A DNA stretch of 64,000 nt from CAVTQY01 sp963736975. GTDB lineage: Bacteria; Pseudomonadota; Alphaproteobacteria; Acetobacterales; Acetobacteraceae. Location of the stretch: contig CAVTQY010000001.1 in NCBI GenBank assembly GCA_963736975.1, positions 1,488,001 to 1,552,000 of the forward strand, read 5' to 3'. Shown here in pieces: positions 53,101-61,793 of the stretch. The notes beneath the pieces were generated by a model that made no database searches, had not been told where the DNA came from, and was given only the letters and a program-made list of their open reading frames with translations. The first letter of the stretch is position 1, and each line of letters begins with the position of its first letter. A program made the translations under genes and the position numbers.

Positions 53101-55209
53101 ATGCACCCGCTCGAGACGCTGTTCTGCCCGCGCTCAGTCGCCGTCTTGGGCGCTTCACCCGATCCGCACCGCGTGCGCGGCCGGCTGTTGCGCAATCTGC
53201 GTGATAACAAGTTCGCCGGCCGGATCGTGCCGGTGAACCCGAGCTATACCGAGATCGATGGCCTGGCCTGCTATCCAAACCTCGCCGCCATCGGCGAACC
53301 GATCGACCTCGCGCTGATGGCAATCCCGGCCGCGCACGTCCCCGCCGCCACAGCGGACTGCGCTCGCGCCGGCGTCCGCCACGTGGTCATCATCAGCTCC
53401 GGCTTCGCCGAGCAGGGTGACACGCAAGAACAACAACAACTCGCCGCCATCGCCAACGACTCGGGAATCCGCATTCTCGGCCCCAATTGCGAGGGCTTCT
53501 TCAACCTGCCAGCCGGCCTCGCCGCGACGTTCAGCCCGACGGCGGAACCAACCGGTCCCAGCGCCGGGGCGCCCACGGTCTCGACGCGCCGCCTCGGCGT
53601 CATCGCCCAAAGCGGCGGCATCGGCTTCGCCCTGTTCGCACGCGGCCGTGCCGCCGGACTCGCCTTCAGCACGGTAGTTTCAACCGGCAACGAATCCGAC
53701 CTCACCGCCGCCGATATGCTCGAGTACATGGTGCAGGACGACCGCACCGAAGCGGTGATGCTGTTCTGCGAGGCAGTGCGGGGCGCGGCCCGTTTCACCG
53801 CAGCCCTCGCCGAGGCGCGGCAACGCCGCAAGCCCATCATCGCCATCAAGGTCGGCGGCTCCGATGCCGGGCAGCGCGCCGCCGCCTCGCACACCGCCTC
53901 GCTCAGCGGCTGGCAGGCCGCTTACCGCGCCGTCTTCGCGCGGTACGGCGTTATAGAGGCCGACGATCCGGACGAGGCGGTGGCCATCGCCGGCGTGCTG
54001 ACCACCTGCCCGCTGCCGAAAGGCCGCCGGGTCGGCGTGGTCACTGTCTCCGGCGGCGGCGGTGCCTGGATGGCCGACACGCTCGCGTCCCATGGCCTGC
54101 TAGTGCCAATGCTGTCACCAGTGCTGCAAGGCTCGCTGCGCGCGCTGATGCCTTCCTACGGCGCGCCGCAGAACCCGGTGGATGTCACCGCGCAGGGCGC
54201 CAACAGCGGCCCGGCCATGCTGAGCGCCGCCGAGCAGCTCACCGCCTCGGATGAGATCGACATGGCGGTGCTGATTACCTCGCTCGCCAGTCCGCAGCGC
54301 GTCTCGCTCGATCCCGCCCGATTGCGGGAACTCGCCGAGCGGTCCGGCAAGCCGGTCGCAGTCTGGACCTACACGCCGCCCTCGACGCTCGGCCGCGAGC
54401 GCATCGCGGAAAGCGGGCTTTTTCTGCATGTCGGCCTGCGTTCCTGTGGTGTCGCCCTGAGCCGGCTTGCTGCTCACGCCGAACATCTCGCGCGCCCGGC
54501 GTCCAGCACCATTCTCCCGGCGCCGGCGCGTCTTCCGCCGGGCCTGCCGCGCGTCCTTACCGAGCACCGCGCCAAGGCCCTGCTCGCCCCTTACGGCCTG
54601 CCAAGCCAGCCGGAGCGTCTCGCGCATTCCGCGGCCGAGGCGGTGGAGGCCGCGGCCGCACTGGGCTTCCCCGTCGCCCTTAAAATCCAGTCGCCCGATA
54701 TCGCCCACAAGACCGAGGCTGGCGGCGTCGCGCTTCACTTGACTGATGCCGCCGCGGTGCAGCACGCCTGGACCGGCATTATGGATGCCGTATCGCGGCA
54801 TGCGCCGGGCGCGACCATCGATGGCGTGCTCGTCCAGCGCATGGCCCCGCCCGGCAACGAACTGGTCATCGGGATGGTCAATGATGCAACCTTCGGTCCG
54901 ATTATGATGCTGGGCTGGGGCGGTACCGCGGTCGAGGTCATGGGCGACGTGGTCCACTGTCCGGCGCCCGTCGATGCCGAGGAGGCGACGCGCATGATCC
55001 GCGGCCTGCGCTCGGCCCGGCTGCTCGCCGGCTTTCGGGGCGCGCCTGTGGTGGAGATCGCACCGCTTGTCGAGCTCGTCGTGCGCCTTTCCGACGCCGC
55101 ACTTGCGCTGCGCGAGGATGTGCGGGAGATGGAATTCAACCCGGTCATCCTTCACGCCGATGGCTCCGGCCTGACGATCGCCGACGCCCTGGTTACATTG
55201 CGTATGTAG
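53101..55209 (+). CDS. NDP-forming acyl-CoA synthetase (second copy)
   Basis: 702 residues, same domain order as the protein at 19468: CoA-binding (PRSVAVLGASPDPHRVRGRLLRNLRD), succinyl-CoA-ligase-like with the phosphohistidine region AASHTASLSGWQAAYRAVFARYGV, and an ATP-grasp domain (LTEHRAKALLAPYGLPSQPERLAHSAAEAVEAAAALGFPVALKIQSPDIAHKTEAGG). It likely activates the acid that the two upstream dehydrogenases then oxidise, since the three genes are close and co-directional. Confidence 0.89.
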   Translation: MHPLETLFCPRSVAVLGASPDPHRVRGRLLRNLRDNKFAGRIVPVNPSYTEIDGLACYPNLAAIGEPIDLALMAIPAAHVPAATADCARAGVRHVVIISSGFAEQGDTQEQQQLAAIANDSGIRILGPNCEGFFNLPAGLAATFSPTAEPTGPSAGAPTVSTRRLGVIAQSGGIGFALFARGRAAGLAFSTVVSTGNESDLTAADMLEYMVQDDRTEAVMLFCEAVRGAARFTAALAEARQRRKPIIAIKVGGSDAGQRAAASHTASLSGWQAAYRAVFARYGVIEADDPDEAVAIAGVLTTCPLPKGRRVGVVTVSGGGGAWMADTLASHGLLVPMLSPVLQGSLRALMPSYGAPQNPVDVTAQGANSGPAMLSAAEQLTASDEIDMAVLITSLASPQRVSLDPARLRELAERSGKPVAVWTYTPPSTLGRERIAESGLFLHVGLRSCGVALSRLAAHAEHLARPASSTILPAPARLPPGLPRVLTEHRAKALLAPYGLPSQPERLAHSAAEAVEAAAALGFPVALKIQSPDIAHKTEAGGVALHLTDAAAVQHAWTGIMDAVSRHAPGATIDGVLVQRMAPPGNELVIGMVNDATFGPIMMLGWGGTAVEVMGDVVHCPAPVDAEEATRMIRGLRSARLLAGFRGAPVVEIAPLVELVVRLSDAALALREDVREMEFNPVILHADGSGLTIADALVTLRM

Positions 55210-55227
55210 CGTGCCAGGTTGGTGTAG

Positions 55228-55797
55228 TCAGGCTCGCTCCACGCCGGTCGCCGCTGCATCAATGGCGGCAGCCATGGCATTGACCTGCTCCTCGCTCAGT
55301 GGACCGCGGGCAAGCCGCAACCGCAAGGCCAGCCTGAGATTCTCCATCGCCCGCAGGATCTGCGGCGCAGGATCGCCGCCATGCGTTCGGTTCGCTTCTT
55401 CCATTCGCGCGAGCAGAGCGGCCACCGTCGGGCGATACGCTTCGAGATATGCGCGGCCCTCCGGCGTGATGGTATGCAGCTTCTTCGCCCCGTCGCCGGG
55501 GCTGACCGTCACGTGCCCAAGCTCCTCGAGCAGGGTCAATGTGGGATAGATCACGCCGGGGCTCGGGCTGTATGCACCACCGACCTGCTCCTCGATCGCC
55601 TTGATGATCTCATAGCCGTGCCGCGGTTTCTCGGAGATCAGGTGCAGAATGATCAGGCGAAGATCGCCGTGTGCGAAAAAGCGACCGAGGCCGGTCCGAC
55701 CGCGACCGTACCGATAGCGGCCGGAGTGCGGATCGTCCCGGTCGTGATCCCGGTGCGCAAAGCGCCGGCCATATCCGCAGTAGAAGTGGTTATGCAT
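55228..55797 (-). CDS. PadR family transcriptional regulator
   Basis: 189 residues. The N-terminal 40 are His/Arg/Gly-rich (NHFYCGYGRRFAHRDHDRDD), then a winged-helix domain GDLRLIILHLISEKPRHGYEIIKAIEEQVGGAYSPSPGVIYPTLTLLEELGHVTVSPG, followed by a C-terminal helical dimerisation region. The His-rich start suggests metal sensing, as in YqjI-type PadR proteins (nickel/iron responsive), but the ligand is unproven. Convergent with the acyl-CoA synthetase gene; AT-rich palindromes lie just upstream (55816-55855). Confidence 0.88.
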   Translation of the reverse strand: MHNHFYCGYGRRFAHRDHDRDDPHSGRYRYGRGRTGLGRFFAHGDLRLIILHLISEKPRHGYEIIKAIEEQVGGAYSPSPGVIYPTLTLLEELGHVTVSPGDGAKKLHTITPEGRAYLEAYRPTVAALLARMEEANRTHGGDPAPQILRAMENLRLALRLRLARGPLSEEQVNAMAAAIDAAATGVERA

Positions 55798-55815
55798 GTG
55801 GGCCTCCGACAGCCT

Positions 55816-55855
55816 TCGATATACTTGATATTCAGATATATCTAGACACGATCGA
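55816..55855. promoter_or_regulatory. AT-rich palindromes upstream of padR-like gene
   Basis: Contains the perfect palindrome AGATATATCT (55834-55843) and a half-copy GATATA (55819-55824), nested in outer TTCGAT/ATCGAA arms. It stands out in a GC-rich genome and sits 20-60 bases before the regulator start, as expected for a PadR autoregulatory operator. Confidence 0.6.
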
Positions 55856-56046
55856 AAGTCAATCTCGAAATTGCGCCTCCTGTTTGCTCACGCAAACTTG
55901 CGCCGGACGGGGCCTTAGGCGTCCGCCAAGGGCGCGAGATGTGGAAATCACTTGCGGCGTTCGGTTGAGAGATCGCATGAACATGCGCCCGGATGCCCCC
56001 AGCCGGGACCCTTTCATCGTTCCCGGGCGTTTGTCATTTTCACGGA

Positions 56047-56925
56047 ATGGCCCAACGACCCATCTGGCGCGGGCAACTGCGCCTCGCCCTCGTGTCCTGC
56101 CCCGTCGCCCTTTTCAACGCGCGGCATGATCGCGCGACCATCCGCTTCAACCTGATCAATCCGGCGACCGGCAACCGGATCAAGATGGTCACGCAGGACC
56201 CCGAAACCGGGCATGAGCTGCAGCGCCGCGATCTGGTCAAAGGCTACGAGTTCAAGAAAGACCAATACCTGCTGCTCACGGAGGAGGATTTCGACAGCAT
56301 CAGGGTCGAAAGCTCCGCGGTGATGACCGTGGAAAAGTTCATCGATACCGAGTCCATCGACCCGGTCTATTATGATTCCAGCTACTTCGTCGCTCCGGAC
56401 GGACAGGCCGGCCGTGATGTTTATGCCGTGCTGCGCGAAGCGATCGCCGCCACCGGCAAGACCGCGCTTTCCCGCGTCGTCATCGCGCAACGGGAACGAA
56501 CTATCGCCCTACGTCCCAGCGGCAACGGGCTGATGGCCCACACCCTGCTGGACGAGCGCGATCTCAACAGCTCGAAAGAGTTGTTCGAGGATCTCGCGGC
56601 CATCAAGATCGATCCCGAAATGGTACAGCTCGCCACCCAGCTCATCCAGCGCCAGGTCGGTCGTTACGATCCCGCCGATCTCGAAGACCGCTACGAGACC
56701 CGGTTGCGGGCGATGATCGAGGCCAAGCTGAAGGGCCAAGGCATCGACGCGGAGGCCGAAGCGCCGGCCGCGGGCACCAGCAATGTGGTGGACCTGATGG
56801 CGGCGCTGAAGAAAAGCCTGGGGCAGGAATCACCGGGCAAACCCGGGCCGGCGCCGGCGAAACGACCTGCGGGCGAGCCAAAAGCCGCGGCTCAGGCAGC
56901 CAAGTCGCCCCGCAAGCGAGCCTGA
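56047..56925 (+). CDS. ku: Ku DNA end-binding protein
   Basis: Binds broken DNA ends and recruits LigD for non-homologous end joining. 292 residues from ATG 56047: MAQRPIWRGQLRLALVSCPVALFNA, FNLINPATGNRIKM, LVKGYEFKKDQYLLLTEEDFDSI, VEKFIDTESIDPVYYDSSYFVAPD, and the core ending LEDRYETRLRAMIEAK. The Ala/Pro/Lys-rich tail (about 60 residues) is usual. No ligD in this window. Its 3' end overlaps the convergent zinc-ribbon gene. Confidence 0.95.
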   Translation: MAQRPIWRGQLRLALVSCPVALFNARHDRATIRFNLINPATGNRIKMVTQDPETGHELQRRDLVKGYEFKKDQYLLLTEEDFDSIRVESSAVMTVEKFIDTESIDPVYYDSSYFVAPDGQAGRDVYAVLREAIAATGKTALSRVVIAQRERTIALRPSGNGLMAHTLLDERDLNSSKELFEDLAAIKIDPEMVQLATQLIQRQVGRYDPADLEDRYETRLRAMIEAKLKGQGIDAEAEAPAAGTSNVVDLMAALKKSLGQESPGKPGPAPAKRPAGEPKAAAQAAKSPRKRA

Positions 56926-57083
56926 ACAGGGTCGCGCTCCCGCTCTTCCCAGCAACGGAGCAGCACCCGCTTCCCTTCTTCCAGACAGACGATGCAGCAA
57001 AGGTCGTCGTCATCGCCCATCAGATGGCCGACTTCATAATCGCCAAAGCTGCATTCGGGACATTGAAAGCGGATAATCGCCAT
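56892..57083 (-). CDS. Small zinc-ribbon-like protein (63 aa)
   Basis: MAIIRFQCPECSFGDYEVGHLMGDDDDLCCIVCLEEGKR has two CxxC pairs (FQCPEC and CCIVC) spaced as a zinc ribbon, with an acidic loop between, then an Arg/Glu-rich tail. Starts at 57083 and runs against the Ku gene with a 34-base overlap of 3' ends. Function unknown; such ribbons often bind nucleic acid or a partner protein. Confidence 0.6.
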   Translation of the reverse strand: MAIIRFQCPECSFGDYEVGHLMGDDDDLCCIVCLEEGKRVLLRCWEERERDPVQARLRGDLAA

Positions 57084-57152
57084 AAATCGTATCTCGCCCT
57101 TCTCGGAACGAACCCCATTAGAGGACGGCACCCGAGTCGGGGAAGCAAAATA

Positions 57153-57719
57153 ATGGCCCCGCAACGTGCAGGAGGCGTCGCCGGCTACGCCATCATCTCT
57201 GAAGACGGCATGCTGGCCACTGCGGCGCGCGTAACGCCCGAGTCGCTCAAATTCGACGCCGATCAGCGGTTTTTTGAGCAGGCGCTCGAGCAGAGCGACG
57301 TGGTCGCGCACGGCCGCCATTCCCACGAACAGCAGCCGCATTCGCCGTTGCGCTATCGCCTCAGGCTCACCCGGACCATAGCCGGGCTCGCACCAGACCC
57401 GTCGAACCCCAAGGCGCGGCTATGGAACCCTGCCGGTGCCTCGTTCGAACGGGCGCTCGCCGAGTTCGGCCTGGCATCGCCGAGCGTTGCCATTATCGGC
57501 GGCCCTGACGTGTTCGCGTTGTTCCTGGACCGCTATGACGGCTTCCATCTGTCGCGCGCGCCCGGTGTCTGGCTGCCCGGAGGCCGCCCGATCTTCCCTG
57601 AAGTACCCGGGCGCACGCCGGAGGAGGTACTCTCGGCGCACGGCCTTGTTCCCGGAACGCGGCGGCTGCTGGACCGCGCCAAGAGGGTGACGTTGGTCAG
57701 TTGGCAGCGGGCGCTGTAA
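57153..57719 (+). CDS. Dihydrofolate-reductase-like/RibD C-terminal reductase domain protein
   Basis: 188 residues from ATG 57153: VAGYAIISEDGMLATAARVTPESLKFDADQRFFEQALEQSDVVAHGRHSHE, then ASPSVAIIGGPDVFALFLDRYDGFHLSRAPGVWLPGGRPIFPEV. The IIGGPDVFALF box is the nucleotide-binding glycine turn of the DHFR/RibD reductase fold. Likely an NADPH-dependent reductase of unknown substrate. Parts of a second copy are found at 61401-61588 and 62913-62975. Confidence 0.78.
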   Translation: MAPQRAGGVAGYAIISEDGMLATAARVTPESLKFDADQRFFEQALEQSDVVAHGRHSHEQQPHSPLRYRLRLTRTIAGLAPDPSNPKARLWNPAGASFERALAEFGLASPSVAIIGGPDVFALFLDRYDGFHLSRAPGVWLPGGRPIFPEVPGRTPEEVLSAHGLVPGTRRLLDRAKRVTLVSWQRAL

Positions 57720-57790
57720 CGCGACGGCCCGGATTGACCCGCCTTCGCATTAGTCTAGCGGCAGGAATTTTCATAAAACCTGACCGTACC

Positions 57791-59251
57791 TCACGCTGAC
57801 GGGCGGCTTGTTATGCGACTATATCCGCTGCGCGCTGCCACCAGAAGACCCAGGATTTCCCCCCATATCGGGTGTTGTACCAATCGGGCGCTCGCGGCAA
57901 ATCCTACGGAAGCCCCCAGTGAGGCAATACCGAATGGCAACCAAATATGATTGGCATCAATCCGCATTGACAGCAGGACCAGAACTGGTGCCACGGAACT
58001 ACTTAAGGTGAGCATGAAGCTCTTCCTCGTCGCGGATAGCAATTGCTGCGGTGACACCCCGATCACCGACGCGGAAAAGCCGAAAGACACCACGACATTT
58101 GTCAACGCAGCTGCAACCATCGCAAAGCCGATCGCCCGCAGGTTGTACTGGCAGGCGAGCAGCAGCAGACTGATACTCGCCAACTGGACGATCCATTGCG
58201 AGACCAGCCGGCGATGTGCTGATCCGGTCGCTTGCAGGGTAACACTGCTGAAAGTTGCGCAGGTGGCGATCGCGCCTGCAACACAGAGCAGACGAACGAG
58301 GGGAATAGCGGCATCCCACTGTGGACCGAACAGGATGCGGGTAGCGGGGTACGCCATGAAGGCCATGAATGCAAAGCATGGCCATGCCAGCGACGTGATC
58401 ATGCTCAGACCCGCCAGAAAATCTCCCGCAAAGCTTTCGCCTGCGCGATGCCGTATTGCGAACGATGATATCGCAACCGAAGAAACCGTGCTCATCACTG
58501 ACATGTCGAACATCCGCAGGAGGCTGACCCCGCGGCCGAACAGCCCCAGAGAGGTGATGCCGAGAAATCGTCCGATCAGCAAATCGGGCGCCCGTGCGCC
58601 AAGATCGGCGATGATCGTGCCCCCGACCATGACGATCCCGAAGGACGTAACACGACGCCATCCACGAAACCCAGGTCGATGACTGACTTCGGGCGGCCGT
58701 ACGATGCTTGCGATCAGGAAATTCATGGCCGCTCCAGCAATCTGACCCCACGCCAGGCTCATGAATCCAAAACCAAGCAAGGCCAATATGACGGCCGTGA
58801 GATTGCTCGTGAAGCTCTTTGCTGTGTTGATTCTGAGCAGCGTCCCGAATTGCATTTCTCGCCGCAACATCGCGTCGACAACCGAGTTGAATGGTGTCAG
58901 CAAGAACATTACAGAAAGGACGAGCAGAACCTTCTGGACCCCGGGAGTGCCATAAAAATCCGCCACCGGACCGCTGGCCAGTCCCACAGCTACCGCGAGA
59001 CAGCATCCTATCAGGATGGAGATCCCATAAGCGGTCCGGACCAGTGTCGGTGTGAGATGCTTTTCCTGCACCAGGAACGTCCCCACACCAAAGTCGCGCA
59101 CGTTATCGACGAGATAGACGATAACAAGCGCGATCGTATAGACACCGTACTCGGACGGCGTGAGCAGGCGAGCCAGGATCGATACGGAGACCACCTGGAA
59201 GCACATGCGAAGGTATTTATCTACGAAAGATACAAGCAGTGACCGCCGCAC
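57791..59251 (-). CDS. Polysaccharide flippase (Wzx/MOP-type), copy 1
   Basis: 486-residue membrane protein with about 12 helices (LRMCFQVVSVSILARLLTPSEYGVYTIALVIVYLVDNVRDFGVGTFLVQEKHLTP at the N terminus; DLGARAPDLLIGRFLGITSLGLFGRGVSLLRMFD in the middle). Moves lipid-linked saccharides across the inner membrane. The C-terminal 320 residues are closely similar to the partial copy at 63027. Genes for assembly and transferases lie to the right. The IS630 insertion sits 70 bases upstream of its start. Confidence 0.88.
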   Translation of the reverse strand: MRRSLLVSFVDKYLRMCFQVVSVSILARLLTPSEYGVYTIALVIVYLVDNVRDFGVGTFLVQEKHLTPTLVRTAYGISILIGCCLAVAVGLASGPVADFYGTPGVQKVLLVLSVMFLLTPFNSVVDAMLRREMQFGTLLRINTAKSFTSNLTAVILALLGFGFMSLAWGQIAGAAMNFLIASIVRPPEVSHRPGFRGWRRVTSFGIVMVGGTIIADLGARAPDLLIGRFLGITSLGLFGRGVSLLRMFDMSVMSTVSSVAISSFAIRHRAGESFAGDFLAGLSMITSLAWPCFAFMAFMAYPATRILFGPQWDAAIPLVRLLCVAGAIATCATFSSVTLQATGSAHRRLVSQWIVQLASISLLLLACQYNLRAIGFAMVAAALTNVVVSFGFSASVIGVSPQQLLSATRKSFMLTLSSSVAPVLVLLSMRIDANHIWLPFGIASLGASVGFAASARLVQHPIWGEILGLLVAARSGYSRITSRPSA

Positions 59252-59320
59252 GCTGTGTGCTCGCGGCCTGGTATTCAGGTCCGTTCTCGGCCGCGCTGGT
59301 TCAACGCCTTCGGTGTTATA

Positions 59321-60482
59321 CCGATCCGCCTAGAAACTGACCTGCTTCAGGTATGGATAGTCCGTCAGCGAGGTCAAGCGCTCTGCCGTCAGCGCGTTCC
59401 ATGCTTTGCAGAGCGCGTCGAGGATGGCCTCATAGCTGTTGAGAAGCCTGTGGCTGAGATGGCGCTCGCGCAGATAGAGCCAGACGCGTTCCACCGGATT
59501 GAGTTCTGGGCTGTAGGCGGGCTGTAGCAGCAAGGAGATGGTCTTGGGCACCATCAGGTCCTCGGCGATATGCCAGCCGGCCTGATCGGCGACGATCACG
59601 GCGTGCTCGTCGCTGGCGAGCGTGGCGGCGAACTTGTCCAGGAACAGTTGCATGGCCTGCGTATTCAGTTCCGGCAGCACCAGCGCGAACGCCCGGCCGG
59701 TCTTGGGCTGAACGGTGGCGAACAGGTGAGCCCAGGTATAGCGCTGATCGCACAAGCCCGGCGGGCGCTGGCCGCGGGTGAACCAGCGATGGCAGACCCG
59801 CCCCTTCTGGCCGAACCTGGCTTCGTCCTGAAACCAGAGTGTCAGGCGTTTGCCCGGATTGGCCGCTGCGATGCGATCCAGCTCATTTTGAAGCCCCCTT
59901 TTGCGAACGCTTCCCGCGCTGCCGGATCGGCCTTCGGGTGCGACGGCCTGGCCTTCTGCCGCGACAAGCCGAGCTTCTTCATCAGCTTGGACATGTGCCC
60001 CGCGTGGTAGCGCACGCCCCAGCGGCGCGTGACTTCATCGCACAGGTCCGCCAATGTCCATGCCGACAGGTCGGTTTTTTCCGCATCCGGACCGTCCAGC
60101 ACGACCTGCCGAAGTTGCTTCATCTGCTCCTCGTCGAGCCGTGGCTTGGCGCCCGGACGGGGGCGGTCGTGTAGTCCATCCAGGCTCTCGGCGTTGTAGC
60201 GACCTACCGCGTCGTGTAACACCTGCCGCTCCATCCCGGCCAACCGTGCCGCCTCGGCTCGCGTCATGCCCTCGAGCGCGTTCGCGATCGCCTGCATGCG
60301 CGCCGCAGCCGTGCGATCCGGCTCCTGCCGTGCACGCTTCCGAAGCTCCGTAGGCGATATGTCATCACGAATCACCAAGCGCTTGCCGCCCATCAGCCCA
60401 CCCCATCAGGTCAGGCCGTCACCCAACCAGCGCTCCCCGCGCCGCTCCAAATCACACCCGAGTCAACAACAGTGCAGAGCGG
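59321..60482 (-). mobile_element. IS630 family insertion sequence
   Basis: About 1.16 kb bounded by TA dinucleotides (59319-59320 and 60483-60484), the usual IS630 target duplication. Imperfect terminal inverted repeats: CCGATCCGC at the left and its counterpart CCGCTCTGC (reverse of GCAGAGCGG) at the right. It encodes one transposase in two overlapping frames. The insertion lies between the flippase copy 1 and the truncated sulfotransferase. Confidence 0.82.
59330..60393 (-). pseudogene. IS630 transposase in two frames
   Basis: The first part (from 60393) has an N-terminal helix-turn-helix (GMTRAEAARLAGMERQVLHDAVGRYNAESLDGLHDRPRPGAKPRL) and TLADLCDEVTRRWGVRYHAGHMSKLMKKLG. Near 59895 the sequence leaves the frame, and a -1 shift at an AAAA run continues as NELDRIAAANPGKRLTLWFQDEARFGQKGRVCHRW (first DDE Asp) to VIVADQAGWHIAED (second Asp) and LLLQPAYSPELNPVERVWLYLRERHL (last Glu). 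IS630 members often use programmed frameshifting, so this could be functional. Confidence 0.8.
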
Positions 60483-60867
60483 TATTAGTGATCAGCATTG
60501 CTCTGAACGTCCGCTCGTAGGAGCGCACTTAATCCTTACTGCGATTGGGAAGCAAGCTCGCTTTGCACCTTACGGAACTCGCGGTTATAGCGAACTGCCG
60601 ATCGAGGCGCTTTCGCGTCATGACTAGGCGGCTGATTATAGCCTGCGTAGGATATCTGTGCAGAGCGACGGGGCCGGCTAAGGGATTGTCAGCCTTTCGT
60701 CTTTCCTGGAGCGCTACTGTGGCGTGTAACGGACCCCGACACCTGTCGCACCAAATGGCGAACCCGAGCTTCATTGCCGATCGGCCGAATTTTCGGCGAA
60801 CTTCAAATGCCGGAGCATCCAAAGCCACCGCGGCACGTGTTCCCGCGAAGGCAACTTGCTCCGTCAT
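60483..60867. other. Intergenic stretch, nothing recognised
   Basis: Between the IS right end and the sulfotransferase stop. The short frames present on both strands lack family features; no repeat, RNA or promoter was recognised. Confidence 0.35.
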
Positions 60868-61404
60868 TCACTGATAGCCGTATTGCCTATTCATTCCCCC
60901 CAGCATACGATCGATCGTACTCAGCTCTTCAGTCGTGAGATCCGTTTTCCATCCTTCATCCAGTCTGATCTCGGTGACCGATTTGAAGCGCAGCCGGTTG
61001 TTACCAAGGACATGCTGCTCAGCTAGAAAATCTCCGATGTTCGGCAATGACTTCACCCCAATAAAGGCGTGGAGCCGCGCTAGCATCTCCTCAGGACGTT
61101 CACATACATCCTCGTGCCGTACGTCAATCCAATGGTCGGTCGCAAAGTAGCGACGGGCGCGCTCGGATTCGACGTGCTTAGCGACCCCAAAAGCGGTCGC
61201 CTGTTCGAGTTTCCTATCCCCGTACCTGAGAGCCGACCAGGTAAAAGCGCGCCCATCGCGTATGAGATGAATGACCTTTACATCGAACTGTTTGATACGC
61301 TGGAGGTGGACGGCTCGGCTTGGCCGCTTAGTGCTGTCCAAAAATGTTCTACACCCCTTGAGGTTGGTTACTGTTTCGACAAACGCAGCATTCCGGATCA
61401 GCAC
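60868..61404 (-). pseudogene. Sulfotransferase family protein, 5' truncated
   Basis: 178 residues corresponding to the C-terminal two thirds of a sulfotransferase that uses PAPS: FLDSTKRPSRAVHLQRIKQFDVKVIHLIRDGRAFTWSALR carries the 3'-phosphate-binding Arg/Ser region, and the tail (EEMLARLHAFIGVKSLPNIGDFLAEQHVLGNNRLRF) is also typical. The N-terminal P-loop for the 5'-phosphosulfate is missing; the frame starts where the duplicated DHFR-like fragment begins (about 61401), so the gene was cut by that rearrangement. Would modify a saccharide or lipid if intact. Confidence 0.68.
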
Positions 61405-61588
61405 CCGTCGAACCCCGAGGCGCGGCTATGGAACCCTGCCGGTGCCTCGTTCGAACAGGCGCTCGCCGAGTTCGGCCTGGCATCGCCGAGCGTTGCCATT
61501 ATCGGCGGCCCTGACGTGTTCGCGTTGTTCCTGGACCGCTATGACAGCTTCCATCTGTCGCGCGCGCCTGGTGTCTGGCTGCCCGGCG
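61401..61588 (+). pseudogene. Duplicated fragment of the DHFR-like gene (middle part)
   Basis: Nearly identical to bases 57398-57585: the reading frame PSNPEARLWNPAGASFEQALAEFGLASPSVAIIGGPDVFALFLDRYDSFHLSRAPGVWLPG matches the copy at 57153 with a few changes (K to E, R to Q, G to S). It has no own start, and after WLPG the sequence diverges and stops at 61611. The 3' end of the same copy is found at 62913-62975. Confidence 0.88.
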
Positions 61589-61646
61589 AGTCAGCAGAAT
61601 TCGCTGAGTAAAAGCCAGTGAACGCATCGCTGCCTTGGCTCGACGC

Positions 61647-61671
61647 GGCCGCCCGGGTTGCCGGGGCGGCC
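61647..61671. terminator. GC-rich hairpin with GTTG loop
   Basis: GGCCGCCCGG-GTTG-CCGGGGCGGCC, a 10-bp stem with one bulged G, followed by TCTTCC. Could end rightward transcription from the DHFR-like fragment; the poly-T tract is weak. Confidence 0.4.
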
Positions 61672-61793
61672 TCTTCCGGCACGCCGCCGAAGGCTCCTGA
61701 ACCGGTCGCCGTTTTTCGCTGCCGCCGTGGCCGCCGCCTATTCCGCGCTCCACTATGCCCGGTTGTTTGCCGTCACGGGAGAGGCTCGCCTGA

